NCBI GenBank assembly: GCA_029531795.1
Contig: JAPEIS010000003.1
Location: 2,170,001-2,234,000 of the forward strand
DNA: 64,000 nucleotides
Direction: 5' to 3'
DNA from: Sclerotinia nivalis
Taxonomy: Eukaryota; Ascomycota; Leotiomycetes; Helotiales; Sclerotiniaceae
The notes beneath the pieces were generated by a model that was not told where the DNA came from, did not search any database, and saw nothing but the letters and a program-made list of their open reading frames with translations. Within the stretch, counting starts at the first letter, position 1, and each line of letters opens with the position of its first letter. Of this stretch, positions 11,101 through 24,400 are shown piece by piece. A program made the position numbers and the translations under genes.

Positions 11101-11945
11101 GTTTAATGTTTTATTTAAGAATTCGCCACAAATTATCTATTGCATTTCATTTACAAATCGATAATCAAATAGAATATCAAAATCAAAATCTAATTCATTA
11201 TATTACTTGTTATGCAAATTGGAGACAGGATGATTAGGCTGTACTACTATCCCTAGCAGAATTCATATATAATGCAATATAGTATAGTACAATTGGAGAA
11301 ACATCTTTCAAAGCAATATATGGATATCTATTTACTTTCAACTACATTGGCGAGGACGCCGATGCCAAAAGGAAGGTATCCACTGCAAAAGAATATATTG
11401 AATCGTTGAATCAAGAAAGGGCAAAATTAGTAAAGATTTGGGAAAAGTCTACAAAAAGGAGATTAGAGAATAATAAGAAGGATCTATTCCAGCGATTTCA
11501 TATCAGCGATAAAGTTATATTCAATACCAAAAATATTAAACAATTACGATTCAAAAAGAAATTTTCCGATCGCTTTATAGGCCCCTTTATTATCACCAAT
11601 ATTATAAACAATGGATAAGCATATGAACTAGTATTTTTATTATTATACAAAATATACAATATCTTCTATATTTCTTTACTAGAATTGTGATATCAACGTA
11701 ATGGTGTCGTTGATCCTCCGTCTCCTGAAGAAATTGATGGATATATGGAATATAAAGTTGAAAAGATATTAGCATATAGAAAAAAAGGACAAGGAATGCA
11801 ATATTTAGTACAATGGAAAGGCTATCAACCAGTAGAAGATACTTAAGAAGCTTTACGAAATTTAACGTATATCAAAAGACAATTGGAAAACTATGAAAAG
11901 AAAAAGACATCACCGATACAACGAAGGCAAAGAACTAAGAAGTAA
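8145..11945 (+). pseudogene. pol remnant of chromovirus 1 (PR-RT-RH-IN-chromodomain)
   Basis: Polyprotein in a frame -1 to gag, interrupted by scattered stops. Protease lies near 8330 (LIDSGMQANII, the second catalytic-loop residue altered). Reverse transcriptase is best preserved at 9018-9560: LYVDYCGLNKIT, TKFDLKDAYHRIRI and the active site YLDD (about 9352-9363). RNase H follows at about 9790-10150 (FETDASGFALG). Integrase covers about 10590-11620, with an HHCC-like zinc region and the core segments ITMDFVTDLFPS and IISDRGPQFANKFW. A chromodomain at about 11730-11890 reads YMEYKVEKILAYR ... YLVQWKGYQPVED, with a stop where a tryptophan is usual. Codon use is far more AT-rich than in the neighbouring genes. 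Confidence 0.88.
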
Positions 11946-12481
11946 TACAATTGAAACACACCGAAAATCATATTAGTTCTATTGGAATACCGATATTTTT
12001 AAAAAAAAAACGCTTATTCACTTTATCTATTATTTTGAAAACTTTTCTAATATATTAATTTTCCTTTGTCATATAGTGTTCACATTTCCTCCGCTTTTTC
12101 ATCTTTATCTTCAACAGGCTATCCTCCCTAATATTATCAGAATTTTCATCAGTATCTGGTTCAACCGATTGATGAAATATGTGTTTGATATGCTCCTCAA
12201 CGATAGGATTACGATGTATAACCTGTGATATCTGTATATCAGAAAGAGAGCTGTCTACGGCTCGAAGTCTTGGTCTGATAGATTCGTTAACGATTAATTA
12301 TCGGTCAATAAAGATTCATTATATTCATTGTTTGGAAATAAAAGTTCTTTTATATAAATCGTACTCATTTGGGATATTATTTATAATATCAAGGCTAGAA
12401 AAATTCAACAAATCCCTATCCCTAGTTGTTTCCTTGTCTATTATTAGTACATTTGATTTCGTTAAGGGAATAGATGCTTCT

Positions 12482-13511
12482 TAACGCTTCGCCGACGGTA
12501 TTACGTTTGATTCCGGAATAGTATTCAATGTACCAAAGCTTTTTGAAGGCGAAGAAGGTATATTGACCACAATAGAAGTTTTAATCTTCTCCTTCTTAGA
12601 CTTTTTAGAAACCAAAGATTTTCCACCATCAATCGGTTCAATGTCTTTATTATCATCATCGAGAAATTCAATAAGTTTCGATATCTTTCTCTTTACGGGA
12701 ATCAATTTGCGAACTTCTCCAATCTTCTTTATTTTAAAAATAGAAGGTGGAGTTGTTTATTCCTCTTTCATTACATGATCGCCAATATTCCGTGTATCTT
12801 TTGTTTTGCCTTTGGCACTTTTGTGGTTTACTCGTTTTGCTGGAGCACAAAAGGATTTCGACGATTTGGATCAAGCAGGGGTAACATCAGAACTATCCTT
12901 CTTATTAGAGGTATCCTCCAATTTGGCCTCACTTGTCAATTTATCCACAGAATTTTGCTTTAGTTAGTGGAAAATTAATCAAAAGCATTTATAAACATTA
13001 TAAATATATCGACGAAATATCGAAACAAATCTACACCGATTTCGAACAACTTTATTTTTTTCTTCACCTATATATTCAATACTAATATAGTCTCTTTCGT
13101 ATCCCGAGGTTCTCGTTTTAAATTATACTTCTTTTGTTTGTAAAGAAAAGCTTCCACTCTTCGAATAAAATTAAACTGACAACTATTTAAACTTCTTCGA
13201 ACTACCGCTTCTTCTGGAGAACCTGCTGAAGCCGCTTCCTATTCGCGATGTAGTCGCAACATTCGATTTATGGCAGAATGAAATATTTCTGGTGGTGCAT
13301 CACAAATTTTCTTCTTTCGGGTACATTCGGTATATAATAAATCGACTCCTTTGAGGAAGAAACATTTCTTATTGATTACCTCCCCATCTGGTAGAACTTT
13401 TCTGCTATCGTAATTGGCTATACGCTTAACGCAACAAAGACAAATTGATTGTATGAATTGTAGAAGTAAACGAGCAAATCGCATTGCTAATTCGGGGGTT
13501 TGATAAGACAT
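12482..13511 (-). pseudogene. Antisense cysteine-rich ORF carried inside chromovirus 1
   Basis: Between pol and the 3' LTR, the minus strand can be read in one frame for about 343 codons from ATG 13511 to TAA 12482, interrupted only by a few TAG/TAA/TGA codons (for example HRE-stop-EAAS). These fit C-to-T change of CAG/CAA or G-to-A change of TGG. The N-terminal part has spaced cysteines (CLCCVKR ... CFF ... CTRKKKICDAPP) reminiscent of a zinc-binding cluster. The C-terminal part is Lys/Ser-rich (KRKISKLIEFLDDDNKD, KSKKEKIKTS). I do not recognise the family. It is not a standard gypsy product and lies opposite to gag-pol, so it may have its own promoter near the 3' LTR. The calling frame is inferred from continuity. 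Confidence 0.6.
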
Positions 13512-13790
13512 ATTGAAGGTATTCAGGAATTTGATAATATTATCATAATATCAACAAGAGAATTGCAGGAAATTGAAATGAAGAATTGAAAAGTTTATAA
13601 TACTCTGGTAAAGCGGATTACGCGTTGTTATTGTTTATGTTTTGTTTGTATTTATTTATTACACAAAGGATCAAACGCTACATTCATATTATTGCCCGAC
13701 AGCATCTCGCATCTGGCAAATGATTTAAGAACAGCAAACGACTTCAGAACCAATAGACTTCTCAGGAGCGAAGCTTTGAAGAGAAGGCTC

Positions 13791-14076
13791 TGTTACGATC
13801 ACGCAACAGTTTTGTTAAAACAAGAAACCTAGACGGAGGCATTCTCATTTCGAATTATCAGCATAAAAACATCATCGATTAGTTTGGAATATTTAATAAA
13901 CAAACTTCTTTGTATTGTTTATGAAAGGACAGGAATGATAGCGAACTATAGGCGTTCTGATATCTCTTTATTGATTGAACTTAAAAGTAATAGTTTATTC
14001 ATGATTAGAAAGGGTAATGAAAAGTTTGGACTACGGTTTTACGACTAATTGATTCTTTGCCTATATGATCTTAACA
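13791..14076 (+). repeat. 3' LTR of chromovirus 1
   Basis: 286 bp partner of the LTR at 6650-6935, followed immediately by the ATAGA duplication. Confidence 0.95.
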
Positions 14077-14118
14077 ATAGATATAGGTATTATTCATTAT
14101 TGATAGATTATACCCGAG

Positions 14119-14398
14119 TTTTAACTTTTGATTTTTGATTTTTAACTTTTAACTTTTAACTTTTAACTTTTAACTTTTAACTTTTAACTTTTAACTTTTA
14201 ACTTTTAACTTTTAACTTTTAACTTTTAACTTTTAACTTTTAACTTTTAACTTTTAACTTTTAACTTTTAACTTTTAACTTTTGATTTTTGATTTTTAAC
14301 TTTTAACTTTTAACTTTTAACTTTTAACTTTTAACTTTTAACTTTTAACTTTTAACTTTTAACTTTTAACTTTTAACTTTTAACTTTCAATTTGTGAT
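14119..14398. repeat. Heptanucleotide satellite (TTTTAAC)n, about 40 units
   Basis: A 280 bp array dominated by perfect TTTTAAC units, with a few TTTTTGA/TTTTGAT variants at its start and in the middle. It starts about 40 bp after the chromovirus duplication. No coding sequence. Confidence 0.95.
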
Positions 14399-14872
14399 TT
14401 GTGAATTGCGATTTGTGAATTAAAAGAAAGGTAGTTAAGTACTTAGTATGAGATGGTGAGGGTGATAGTGATGGTGATGGTATATAAAGATGGAGGAGAT
14501 ATGTGTGTAAGGATTCATATGTTATTAATGGAAGAGGGGGGAGGGAGAAGAGATGATGGGATGGATATAAGGGTATTGATGGTGATAGTGTTTAGTGTTT
14601 CTAATGAGGAGTTCGAATGGAATATATTGAGATACAGAAGTGAGGGGATGATGCAGGTGCTTGTTGTGTCCAATTCATGTATACTTTTACCCCAAGTAAG
14701 TCAGATCATACATCAACATTGTTCAATCATTCATATATGAATTAACGAAATCCTCAAGAAAAATTCGCTTTTCATTTCATTTGATTAACGCCAAAATATC
14801 AGCCATTATTTGTGGCAAACTCCAATCCCATTCCTTCATCCCAGTCATGTCATGAAAATAAATATAATACAA
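14399..14872. other. Intergenic between satellite and SDR gene
   Basis: GA-rich stretch followed by the 3' flank of the SDR gene. An open frame at 14453-14740 is rich in Val/Met/Gly from purine-rich low-complexity DNA and shows no family resemblance, so I leave it uncalled. Confidence 0.4.
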
Positions 14873-17352
<2,480 letters not shown>

Positions 17353-18745
17353 ATGTCTCCTAGGCTACCAACATGTCTTCATCCCTTAATTGCTCGTCTA
17401 CCCCCTCAAGTTCGCTTCCTTCCTTACCCCGCTATTAGGATCATATCTCTTTTGGTCCTTGTAAATATCATTATTTGGGTCGTGGTTTCTATTGTTCTGC
17501 GTTCTCATCCTCTTTTGTCTTCATCTGCGGTACTTTCATATACATTTGGTTTAAGACATGCTCTGTAAGTTATCATTTTTGATACTCAATAATCTCTCAT
17601 AATCATGTGACTTCCCCCTTTAGAATCCAAACTCATCTAAATCCAGCGATGCCGATCACATATCCGCTATTGATCTCATGACTCGTCGTCTAATTGCCTC
17701 TGGTTCTCCTCATACATCCCAACCAGCAACGGTTGGTACTTGGTTCTCGTTAGGTCATTCCACTATCGTAATCATAACATGCATCGTCGTTGCTGCCACA
17801 TCTGGGGCTCTTGAATCACGGTTCAATTCCTTCCGAAATATAGGCGGTATCATTGGTACAGGTGTTTCAGCTGGTGTATTGATTTTACTTGGAATTGGAA
17901 ATGCATGGATTTTATGGAGATTAGTGGTTAAGTTGAGAGCAGTTCTAAGAGAAGAAATCGATGGAGATGGTGGTGAGACTGGATTAGGTTTCGAAGGTGG
18001 AGGAATCATGATGAGAGTACTCAGAAAGGTCTTTAAAGTGATTGATCGCCCTTGGAAAATGTATCCGCTGGGTGTGTTATTTGGACTTGGTTTCGATACT
18101 AGTAGTGAAATTGCGGTTCTTGGAATCGCTTCTGTTCAAGGTGCTAAAAGAACTAATATTTGGCTGATATTAATTTTCCCAGTTCTATTCACCGGTATGG
18201 TTTACTTTTTATTTTCCATGGTCTGGAAAATGGCATATGGGTTACTTGAAGTAGAAATACTAACAGAAGTAATAGCTGGCATGTGTCTAATCGATACCAC
18301 CGACGGCGCATTAATGATGACGCTCTACACATCCACATCTCTCGCCCGCGATACAATAGCAATTCTCTACTACTCAATTGTCTTAACAGGCATAACAGTT
18401 CTAGTAGCTATTTGTATTGGAGCCATTCAATTACTTTCTCTTATTGCAAATTTCTCCACAGGACCCTTCTGGGATGGAGTTAATGCGACAGGTGATCATT
18501 TTGATGTAATTGGTGGAGGAATCTGTGGTGCTTTTGTCGTTTTTGGAGGTGCGAGTGTGCTAATTTATGGACCTTGGAGGAGATGGGTTGAGAAGGGGAG
18601 AGTAGGGAGAAGAGGGATGGGAAATGGTGATGCGGAGATGGAGGTTGAGTTGGGGGATTTGGGGAAGAAGGATGAGATGGGAGATATGAGTAGAGATGAG
18701 AAAGACGTTGGGAGGGTCAGAGATAAGGTGATTGATGTTGAATAG
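17353..18745 (+). CDS. High-affinity nickel/cobalt transporter (NiCoT, Nic1-like)
   Basis: NiCoT permease importing Ni2+ (or Co2+) across the plasma membrane, usually to supply urease. Exons 17353..17564 and 17647..18745 encode 436 aa. The family signature HX4DH is rebuilt across the 82 bp intron as H69-ALDAD-H75, followed by SAIDLMTRRL. Further signatures are FSLGHSTIVII and the LGFDTSSE motif. About eight hydrophobic segments are evident. The C-terminus is a charged Gly/Glu/Lys/Asp tail. The start at 17353 (MSPRLPTC) fits fungal relatives. An in-frame ATG at 17218 would add a hydrophobic leader of 45 residues that I consider less likely. Metal preference is not determinable here. Confidence 0.88.
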
Positions 18746-19422
18746 AGGGTTATTTAGAATAGATTAGATCTCAAGGTTTTTAAGATATACTAAAATGCAT
18801 CTCCTGGATGTCTTTTCTACTTATGATCGGAATGGGGAAAGTCCAGAGATACTATCCCTGAAAGTATCTTTTTGCACATGTCGATATTACACTCTATGTT
18901 CCAAAAGGCATTCAAGTAGCTTGCCATCGAATTTCAAATTGAGGCGCGTTGGAATGGGTACAAGGTATTCAAAAATGATCCTGCAAGAACTAAATAACAG
19001 CATGGGGTAATTTGGCGGGGGCTGACTAAGCTCTATTTTTACACCTTGGATTTTTCGCCTGCCGTAAAGTGACATAGAATACTGTAGGATTACAATATTA
19101 ATCGCATGTCACACTTGATCCCATCCCATATTGTCGTTTAAAAACTCATACGAGAAAAATTAACAAAACGATGCAAAGTTATTTGATGAGGATGATGTGA
19201 AATTTCATATAAAAAATCATACTCGTATAATGATCTGCATGAAGTGAGCTGCAGCTATGGTTGACGGAATGAAACTCCGAGAGGTAGATGAAGGCGGAAA
19301 AATAACGTCATCGAAACAACATCCATTAAAATGAAGGACAGAAGCTCTTTGAAAATGTAAAGTATTTCAACTCCATATTTTCCATCACAATCATCACGGT
19401 AATAAAGTGCAGTTGAATAAAT
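18746..19422. other. Intergenic, transporter to DUF1295 gene
   Basis: 3' flank of the transporter and promoter of the next gene. No supported feature was seen. Confidence 0.4.
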
Positions 19423-20709
19423 ATGGCCGAACAAGATACCCTAGCCTCTCATTTTGGAGGTCATCCTATTCCTACCGAGAAAGTAACTGAAAGGGTATCG
19501 GGATGGACTTTCGTAAGTCTAGGTAAGCTCTCTCTCAGCTTCAGGCTCATTTCAACAAAGAATATTTAGATTAACCTGCGATCATAGGAAAGGTATCCAC
19601 GGATAATACGTCTAATGCTACAGTCTTTGAACAAGATCGCTTTGCATCTAATGCATCTATTATTCCACCATGGAATCCCCAGGTTAATGCTACAGCAGTT
19701 GGATTACTACAACGTAGTTTCCTTCCAGCTTTAACTACCAATACAACTCTATCACTCATCTCCTATACCATCGCCCGATTGACCAACCGTCTCGACTTGA
19801 AAGATATTCTCTGGCCACTGGGCCCCCTCATCTCTTCCTGGACCATCGCTCTCCAACGCCATAACTTTGATATCTCAAAAACATGGACAAACATGGCGTA
19901 TCCCCAAAAATTAATCATGGCAGGTCTAACAACCTGGTCACTCCGTCTCTTCTACCGCATAACGTCTCGAGCCATTTCTCGCGGTAAAGACGACGCTCGT
20001 TATACTTCTGAATCGAAAATTCTGATTATTGGAATAAATCTTTGTTTTCTACTTTCTTGCCAGAAGCACTCGTTCAATCGGTTATTGCTCTTCCGTTTAC
20101 TATGTGTCTTGCTGCTCCAGAGGTTCTTATTGGTACTCAACCACTTCCGAGGAATCCAGGATGGAAAATAGCTAATGCGGCTGGTGTTTTTCTTTTTACA
20201 ACTGGTTTTGTTTTGGAAGCGGGTGCGGATTTACAGTTGGAAAGTCACAAGAAGAATGGAAGTGAGGGATTATTAAGTGAGGGCATTTGGAGTATCGTTA
20301 GACACCCCAAGTGCGTATTTTTATTTTCCTTCCCTCTTCAAACCTCATCAGTAATAAACACACAACTAACATAACTCCCAATAGCTATCTAGGCGATACA
20401 CTCATCCACGCCTCCTTCCCACTCATCCTCTACGGAGCCGGACTCTTCCATCCCCTCATGCTTCTTGCTCCTCTCACCAACTACGCATTTTTAAGATACG
20501 TAGGAGGAGATGCACAGAATGAGAAAAATCAAGAAGAGAGATATGAAACGAGGGATTTGGAAAAATTGAAGGATTTCAAGAGATATAAAGGTGAGAAGAA
20601 TAGTGTCTGGCCTGGGGTGGAGGAATTAAATAATGGATGGTTGTGGAGTGTTGTGGCGGCTGGTGCGGTGGGTGTACTTGGGGAATGGGGTGTGAGGAAT
20701 TTTTTGTAG
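19423..20709 (+). pseudogene. DUF1295 / steroid 5-alpha-reductase-like membrane protein with a one-base frameshift
   Basis: Multi-pass membrane protein resembling the DUF1295 family, related to steroid 5-alpha reductases; substrate unknown. Exons are 19423..19522, 19588..20310 and 20385..20709. The first splice is the least certain. Family-like segments include LISYTIARLTNRLDLKDILWP, FYRITSRAISRGKDDARY, EGIWSIVRHPNYLGDTLIHAS across the last intron, and a C-terminus WGVRNFL. The frame breaks within the A-run at about 20016-20019. Upstream sequence reads ...DARYTSESK, while the matching continuation (DYWNKSLF, then FLPEALVQSVI) lies one base out of phase. One missing A would explain this. It is either a real pseudogenising deletion or a homopolymer sequencing error; no intron fits. 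If the base is restored the gene is otherwise intact. Confidence 0.65.
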
Positions 20710-21224
20710 GGGGTGAGGTGAGGGAATAAGGGTATGGGGGTATGAGGGTATGAGGGTATGAGGGTATGAGGGTCAGATGGGTGGAATGGAAGGTGCGTGA
20801 GTTATTGTATAAATTGTCGATGCGATTGATTAGCAGATAATTAGTGTTGATTATCTAGGTTTGTATCATAGTATCGGGTAGGTACTAGGTTGATACTATG
20901 ATATTCTACGTAGGAAGGAAGAAGGGTGCGGGAGTACCCACGACTATATGGAGGTCGGTGGATGGAGGAGGTATCTGGGTTGGTTAGGGATGGGTTGTGA
21001 AGCCGTGATAGTTTGAATCAATTTATTTGGGTAATAAGTTATTTTTAATTTATAAATTGTTTGATTTATTATTAAATAAAATATAATAATCTAATATTTT
21101 TATTCTTAAAACTAACTCCTCATTCTTGAACTTTGCTAATCCATCTTTCATCTCTAAACTCAAGAGAAGTCTTCAAATACGCTAATTTCACTGAAATTAT
21201 CAAAGTTGTTCGAGTGAACTCTAC
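20710..21224. other. Intergenic, with minisatellite, up to chromovirus 2
   Basis: G-rich sequence with four copies of TATGAGGG (20741-20772), then increasingly AT-rich DNA (21005-21120) before the LTR. No gene seen. The last five bases (TCTAC, 21220-21224) are one copy of the target-site duplication. Confidence 0.5.
20741..20772. repeat. (TATGAGGG)4 minisatellite
   Basis: Four perfect octamer copies just downstream of the DUF1295 gene. Confidence 0.9.
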
Positions 21225-21461
21225 TATCACGGAGGCAGCAGACAGGATAACAGAAATCACTTTTATTGATAAGACGTAACTCGAAGAGCTACGTTTCTAT
21301 AGAAGGAACGTTTCCTTTAAATACATTTGTGTATGTTAGGGTTCCGAGCCCTAGCGCTCTTACAGGGTACGATCACCGAGCGTACTCCGCTCAGTGCTGG
21401 ATCGGACAGGTAGAGCTTACTAAAGGGGTCGGTCCAATGGCCCGGTTCTGATCCTATGACA
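21225..21461 (-). repeat. 3' LTR of chromovirus 2
   Basis: 237 bp, same length as its partner at 26782-27018. Confidence 0.94.
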
Positions 21462-21489
21462 GTACCCCCCTTCTTAAGGCTGAACTCTG

Positions 21490-24400
21490 TTGAGGCGGTT
21501 ATAAGGATCAGATTTATCCAAATACCTCTAATAGTAATTCTAGATCAGCTCTCGAGTGTTGTTCAAATAATCAGCAGGCTCTTCGATCGACTCATCGTAG
21601 TTGATCCATCGGACAGTATATTTCAGGCGGGGGCCATCGCGATTACAACACTTTCAACAGGAATTCAGAACTTCCTTTACCTCGAATTGTTCAATTCCTT
21701 CGACTTCAATAGAAAGAGAAAACGAATTACATTAACCAAAAACAGAATCGTTATAAACAAAATATAATAAATTCACATAAAACACAGAATGATTTCTTAT
21801 CAAAGCAAATAATTCGAACTCGTAAACATATACACCTATAACTCACAGAATCCGAAACAAACCTAGATTCTTCCAATCTAGTTTCTTTTGTGATCTTAGG
21901 GTCTTAATATTTTTAGCATTCAACCAAACCAGATCACCAGGATTATAACAACAAGCAAAAGTATAATAAGCATCGGCATTCTTCGTATAACGAATTTGGC
22001 TAACAATCAATTCAATCTTTAAATGTTCAACAATCAAAGACATTTTCTTGATAAACTCTTCGATATCCTGAATGCCAGGGCGATTAATAACGATAAACGA
22101 TTCAAACCCTATATATAGATAATAACTGTAATTCGCAAAGAACAAAATTAAATGGGAACTTTCAGATCAGACAGAATTGATTGAAAATTCAGCAATCGAC
22201 AATTATTCGGACCAATCGTTCTGTAGGTACGAAATGTATAATCGAAGATATTGTTCGAGTATAACATTTGCTTTCTCAATTTGCCTATCGGTTTCCGGAT
22301 GGTAGGCTGTCGATAGTTTCGATATTATATTCAGGTGTTTACAAACGTGTTTCCAGAAATCAGATATGAATTGAGCATTACGATCGGATATAATTGTCGA
22401 TGGTAGGCTATACAGCTTCCAGATATGCTTCAGAAACAAGCAGGCTATTTTTTCGGAATTACAAGTATTATAATAAAGCAGGAAATACTTCATTTTAATC
22501 AATCGGTCGATTACTACGAATATCGCATCGTAACCAAAACTTTTCGGGAGGTGTGTTATGAAATCGATCGATATATCCTTCTACGCTTGTTGAGGGATCG
22601 GAAGCGGGCGGAGGACATCTTCTTGTCCTCTACGGTTCGGTGTTGCTCGATAGCAGTTATAACAATTATATATTCAACGGTTAATATAATTATAATATCC
22701 AGGTTAATAGTAGTTTCGGAATAGAAGCTCGAAGGTGTGAATACGGTGCGGGTGACCTGTGGCAGGGGAGTTGTGGATCAGGCGAAGCAGTTCAGTTTTC
22801 AGGTTATTGTGGTTAGGAACGAAAAGCTTCCCGCGATAATACAGCAGGCTATTATTCTCGGTGCATTCGGATAGGGTAATACAGGGATGCTTGGGTGCTT
22901 TCTCTATCAAGGCCTTCAGAATAGATACAGGTATAGGATCGGATATATATGTTTCAGCAAATAGAGTTTTCAGTTCCTCTAGTAATTCGAATAGCAAATC
23001 GGGGATTACAATGGATATCGGGGGCTGATCAGGTGGAACAATAGGAACGAGTAGTGGTTTAGGGATCGGTAGAACTTTGGGGATAAGCAGAGCGTTAGGA
23101 GCGGACGGGGAGCCAGGGACGGACAGGATAGATCTGGGGGCTGGGCGAACTGAATCAGGTTCTTTCGACGATCGGTGGGATTGATTACGGGTAATGATTG
23201 CAAAACGAACTTTTTTCTTCGGGGAATCTATCGGATCAGACGAGATAAGTATAGACGAGACAAATGCGGAAACGGAAATGGGTGTAGAGAACAGAACGGG
23301 GTCAAGGTTTTCTGATTTCAAAATCGTTTGGCTCTGGTGTTGGAAACGTTCATCCCCCTCTTTAGGCAGGTCCTCTGATTTCCTGATCAGAGCATCAGGT
23401 TTAGCTCCTTGTTTATTTGGTCGATAGGTAATCTTGAAATTGAATCGAAACAGAAATTCAGACCAACGAGCTTGACAACGGTTCAATAATTTGGTAGTTG
23501 TAAAATACTCCAAATTCTTGTAATCTGTGATCACCTGGATCGAAGACGGCGCTCCCTTTAGTTTTGAACGCTATTCCTTGAAGCATCGAATAATGGCCAG
23601 TAGTTCTTTGTTGTAAATCTCGTAATTACATTCGACAACCGAATGCTTTTTCGAGAAATACACAATAGATTTCAGGATTCCTATATCGTCGTATTGGGAC
23701 AATACTCCAACAGATACGAAATTGGATGTATCGGTCTCTACGATCATATATTTTTCCCAATCAAAAGCAATTAGGATTAATGCCTCAATAAACACTATCT
23801 TCAAAACAGAAAAAGCTTTCGTATAAACAAAACTCCAAACAAACAGAACATTCTTTCGGATCAAATTAATCAGCAGATGTATAATAAACAAAAAACTACG
23901 AATAAATCATCAATAGAAATTGCCAAACCCGATAAATACTTATACATCTATCAGATAGACCGGGATCTTTTATTCAACGATCATTTTGATCTTTGCGGGG
24001 TCTATTCGGATACCTTCCCGGCCTACAATAAGGCCCAGGAATTTGGTTTCAGGTTTCAAGAAGTCGTACTTCTTCAAATTCGTATATAGATCAACCTTCC
24101 TTAAAGCTTCCAGGACCTTTTGAATATAAGCAATATACTCAGAGCGGATTCTACTATAGATCAGAATATCATCTAGATAAACAATACAGAATATATCTAG
24201 GTACTCTCGTAGAGTATCGTTGATAAAACACTAAAACGTAACAAATACACCAATCAATCCAAAGGATATAACCAGGATCTCAAACAAACCGAAATAAATA
24301 TGGAAAGCAATTAAATGTTCTTACTCTTCCTTAATCCTTATATTATTGAATACAAAGATGATATCGATCTTCGTAAAGAACTTTATTCCCTTCAAATTGT

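Larger units (their letters stand above)
6650..14076 (+). mobile_element. Ty3/gypsy chromovirus, full-length but inactivated
   Basis: Complete LTR retrotransposon of 7427 bp. Two 286 bp LTRs (6650..6935 and 13791..14076) begin TGTTAC and end TTAACA. They are flanked by a 5 bp target-site duplication ATAGA (6645-6649 and 14077-14081). The order is gag with CCHC knuckle, protease, reverse transcriptase, RNase H, integrase and chromodomain, which defines a chromovirus. A further antisense ORF lies between pol and the 3' LTR. A purine-rich tract (GAAGAGAAGG, 13778-13787) precedes the 3' LTR and can serve as the polypurine tract. I could not assign the primer-binding site. Many TAA/TAG/TGA codons interrupt the frames and the LTRs differ by about two dozen or more substitutions, all transitions by eye, so RIP has silenced the copy. 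Confidence 0.93.

Noticed and set aside
14119..14398. Telomere or centromere repeat
   Set aside because: The unit is TTTTAAC, not TTAGGG, and genes continue on both sides, so it is an interstitial satellite.
22425..23427. Plus-strand frames inside chromovirus 2
   Set aside because: They lie opposite integrase and RNase H sequence of the minus-strand polyprotein and resemble nothing.
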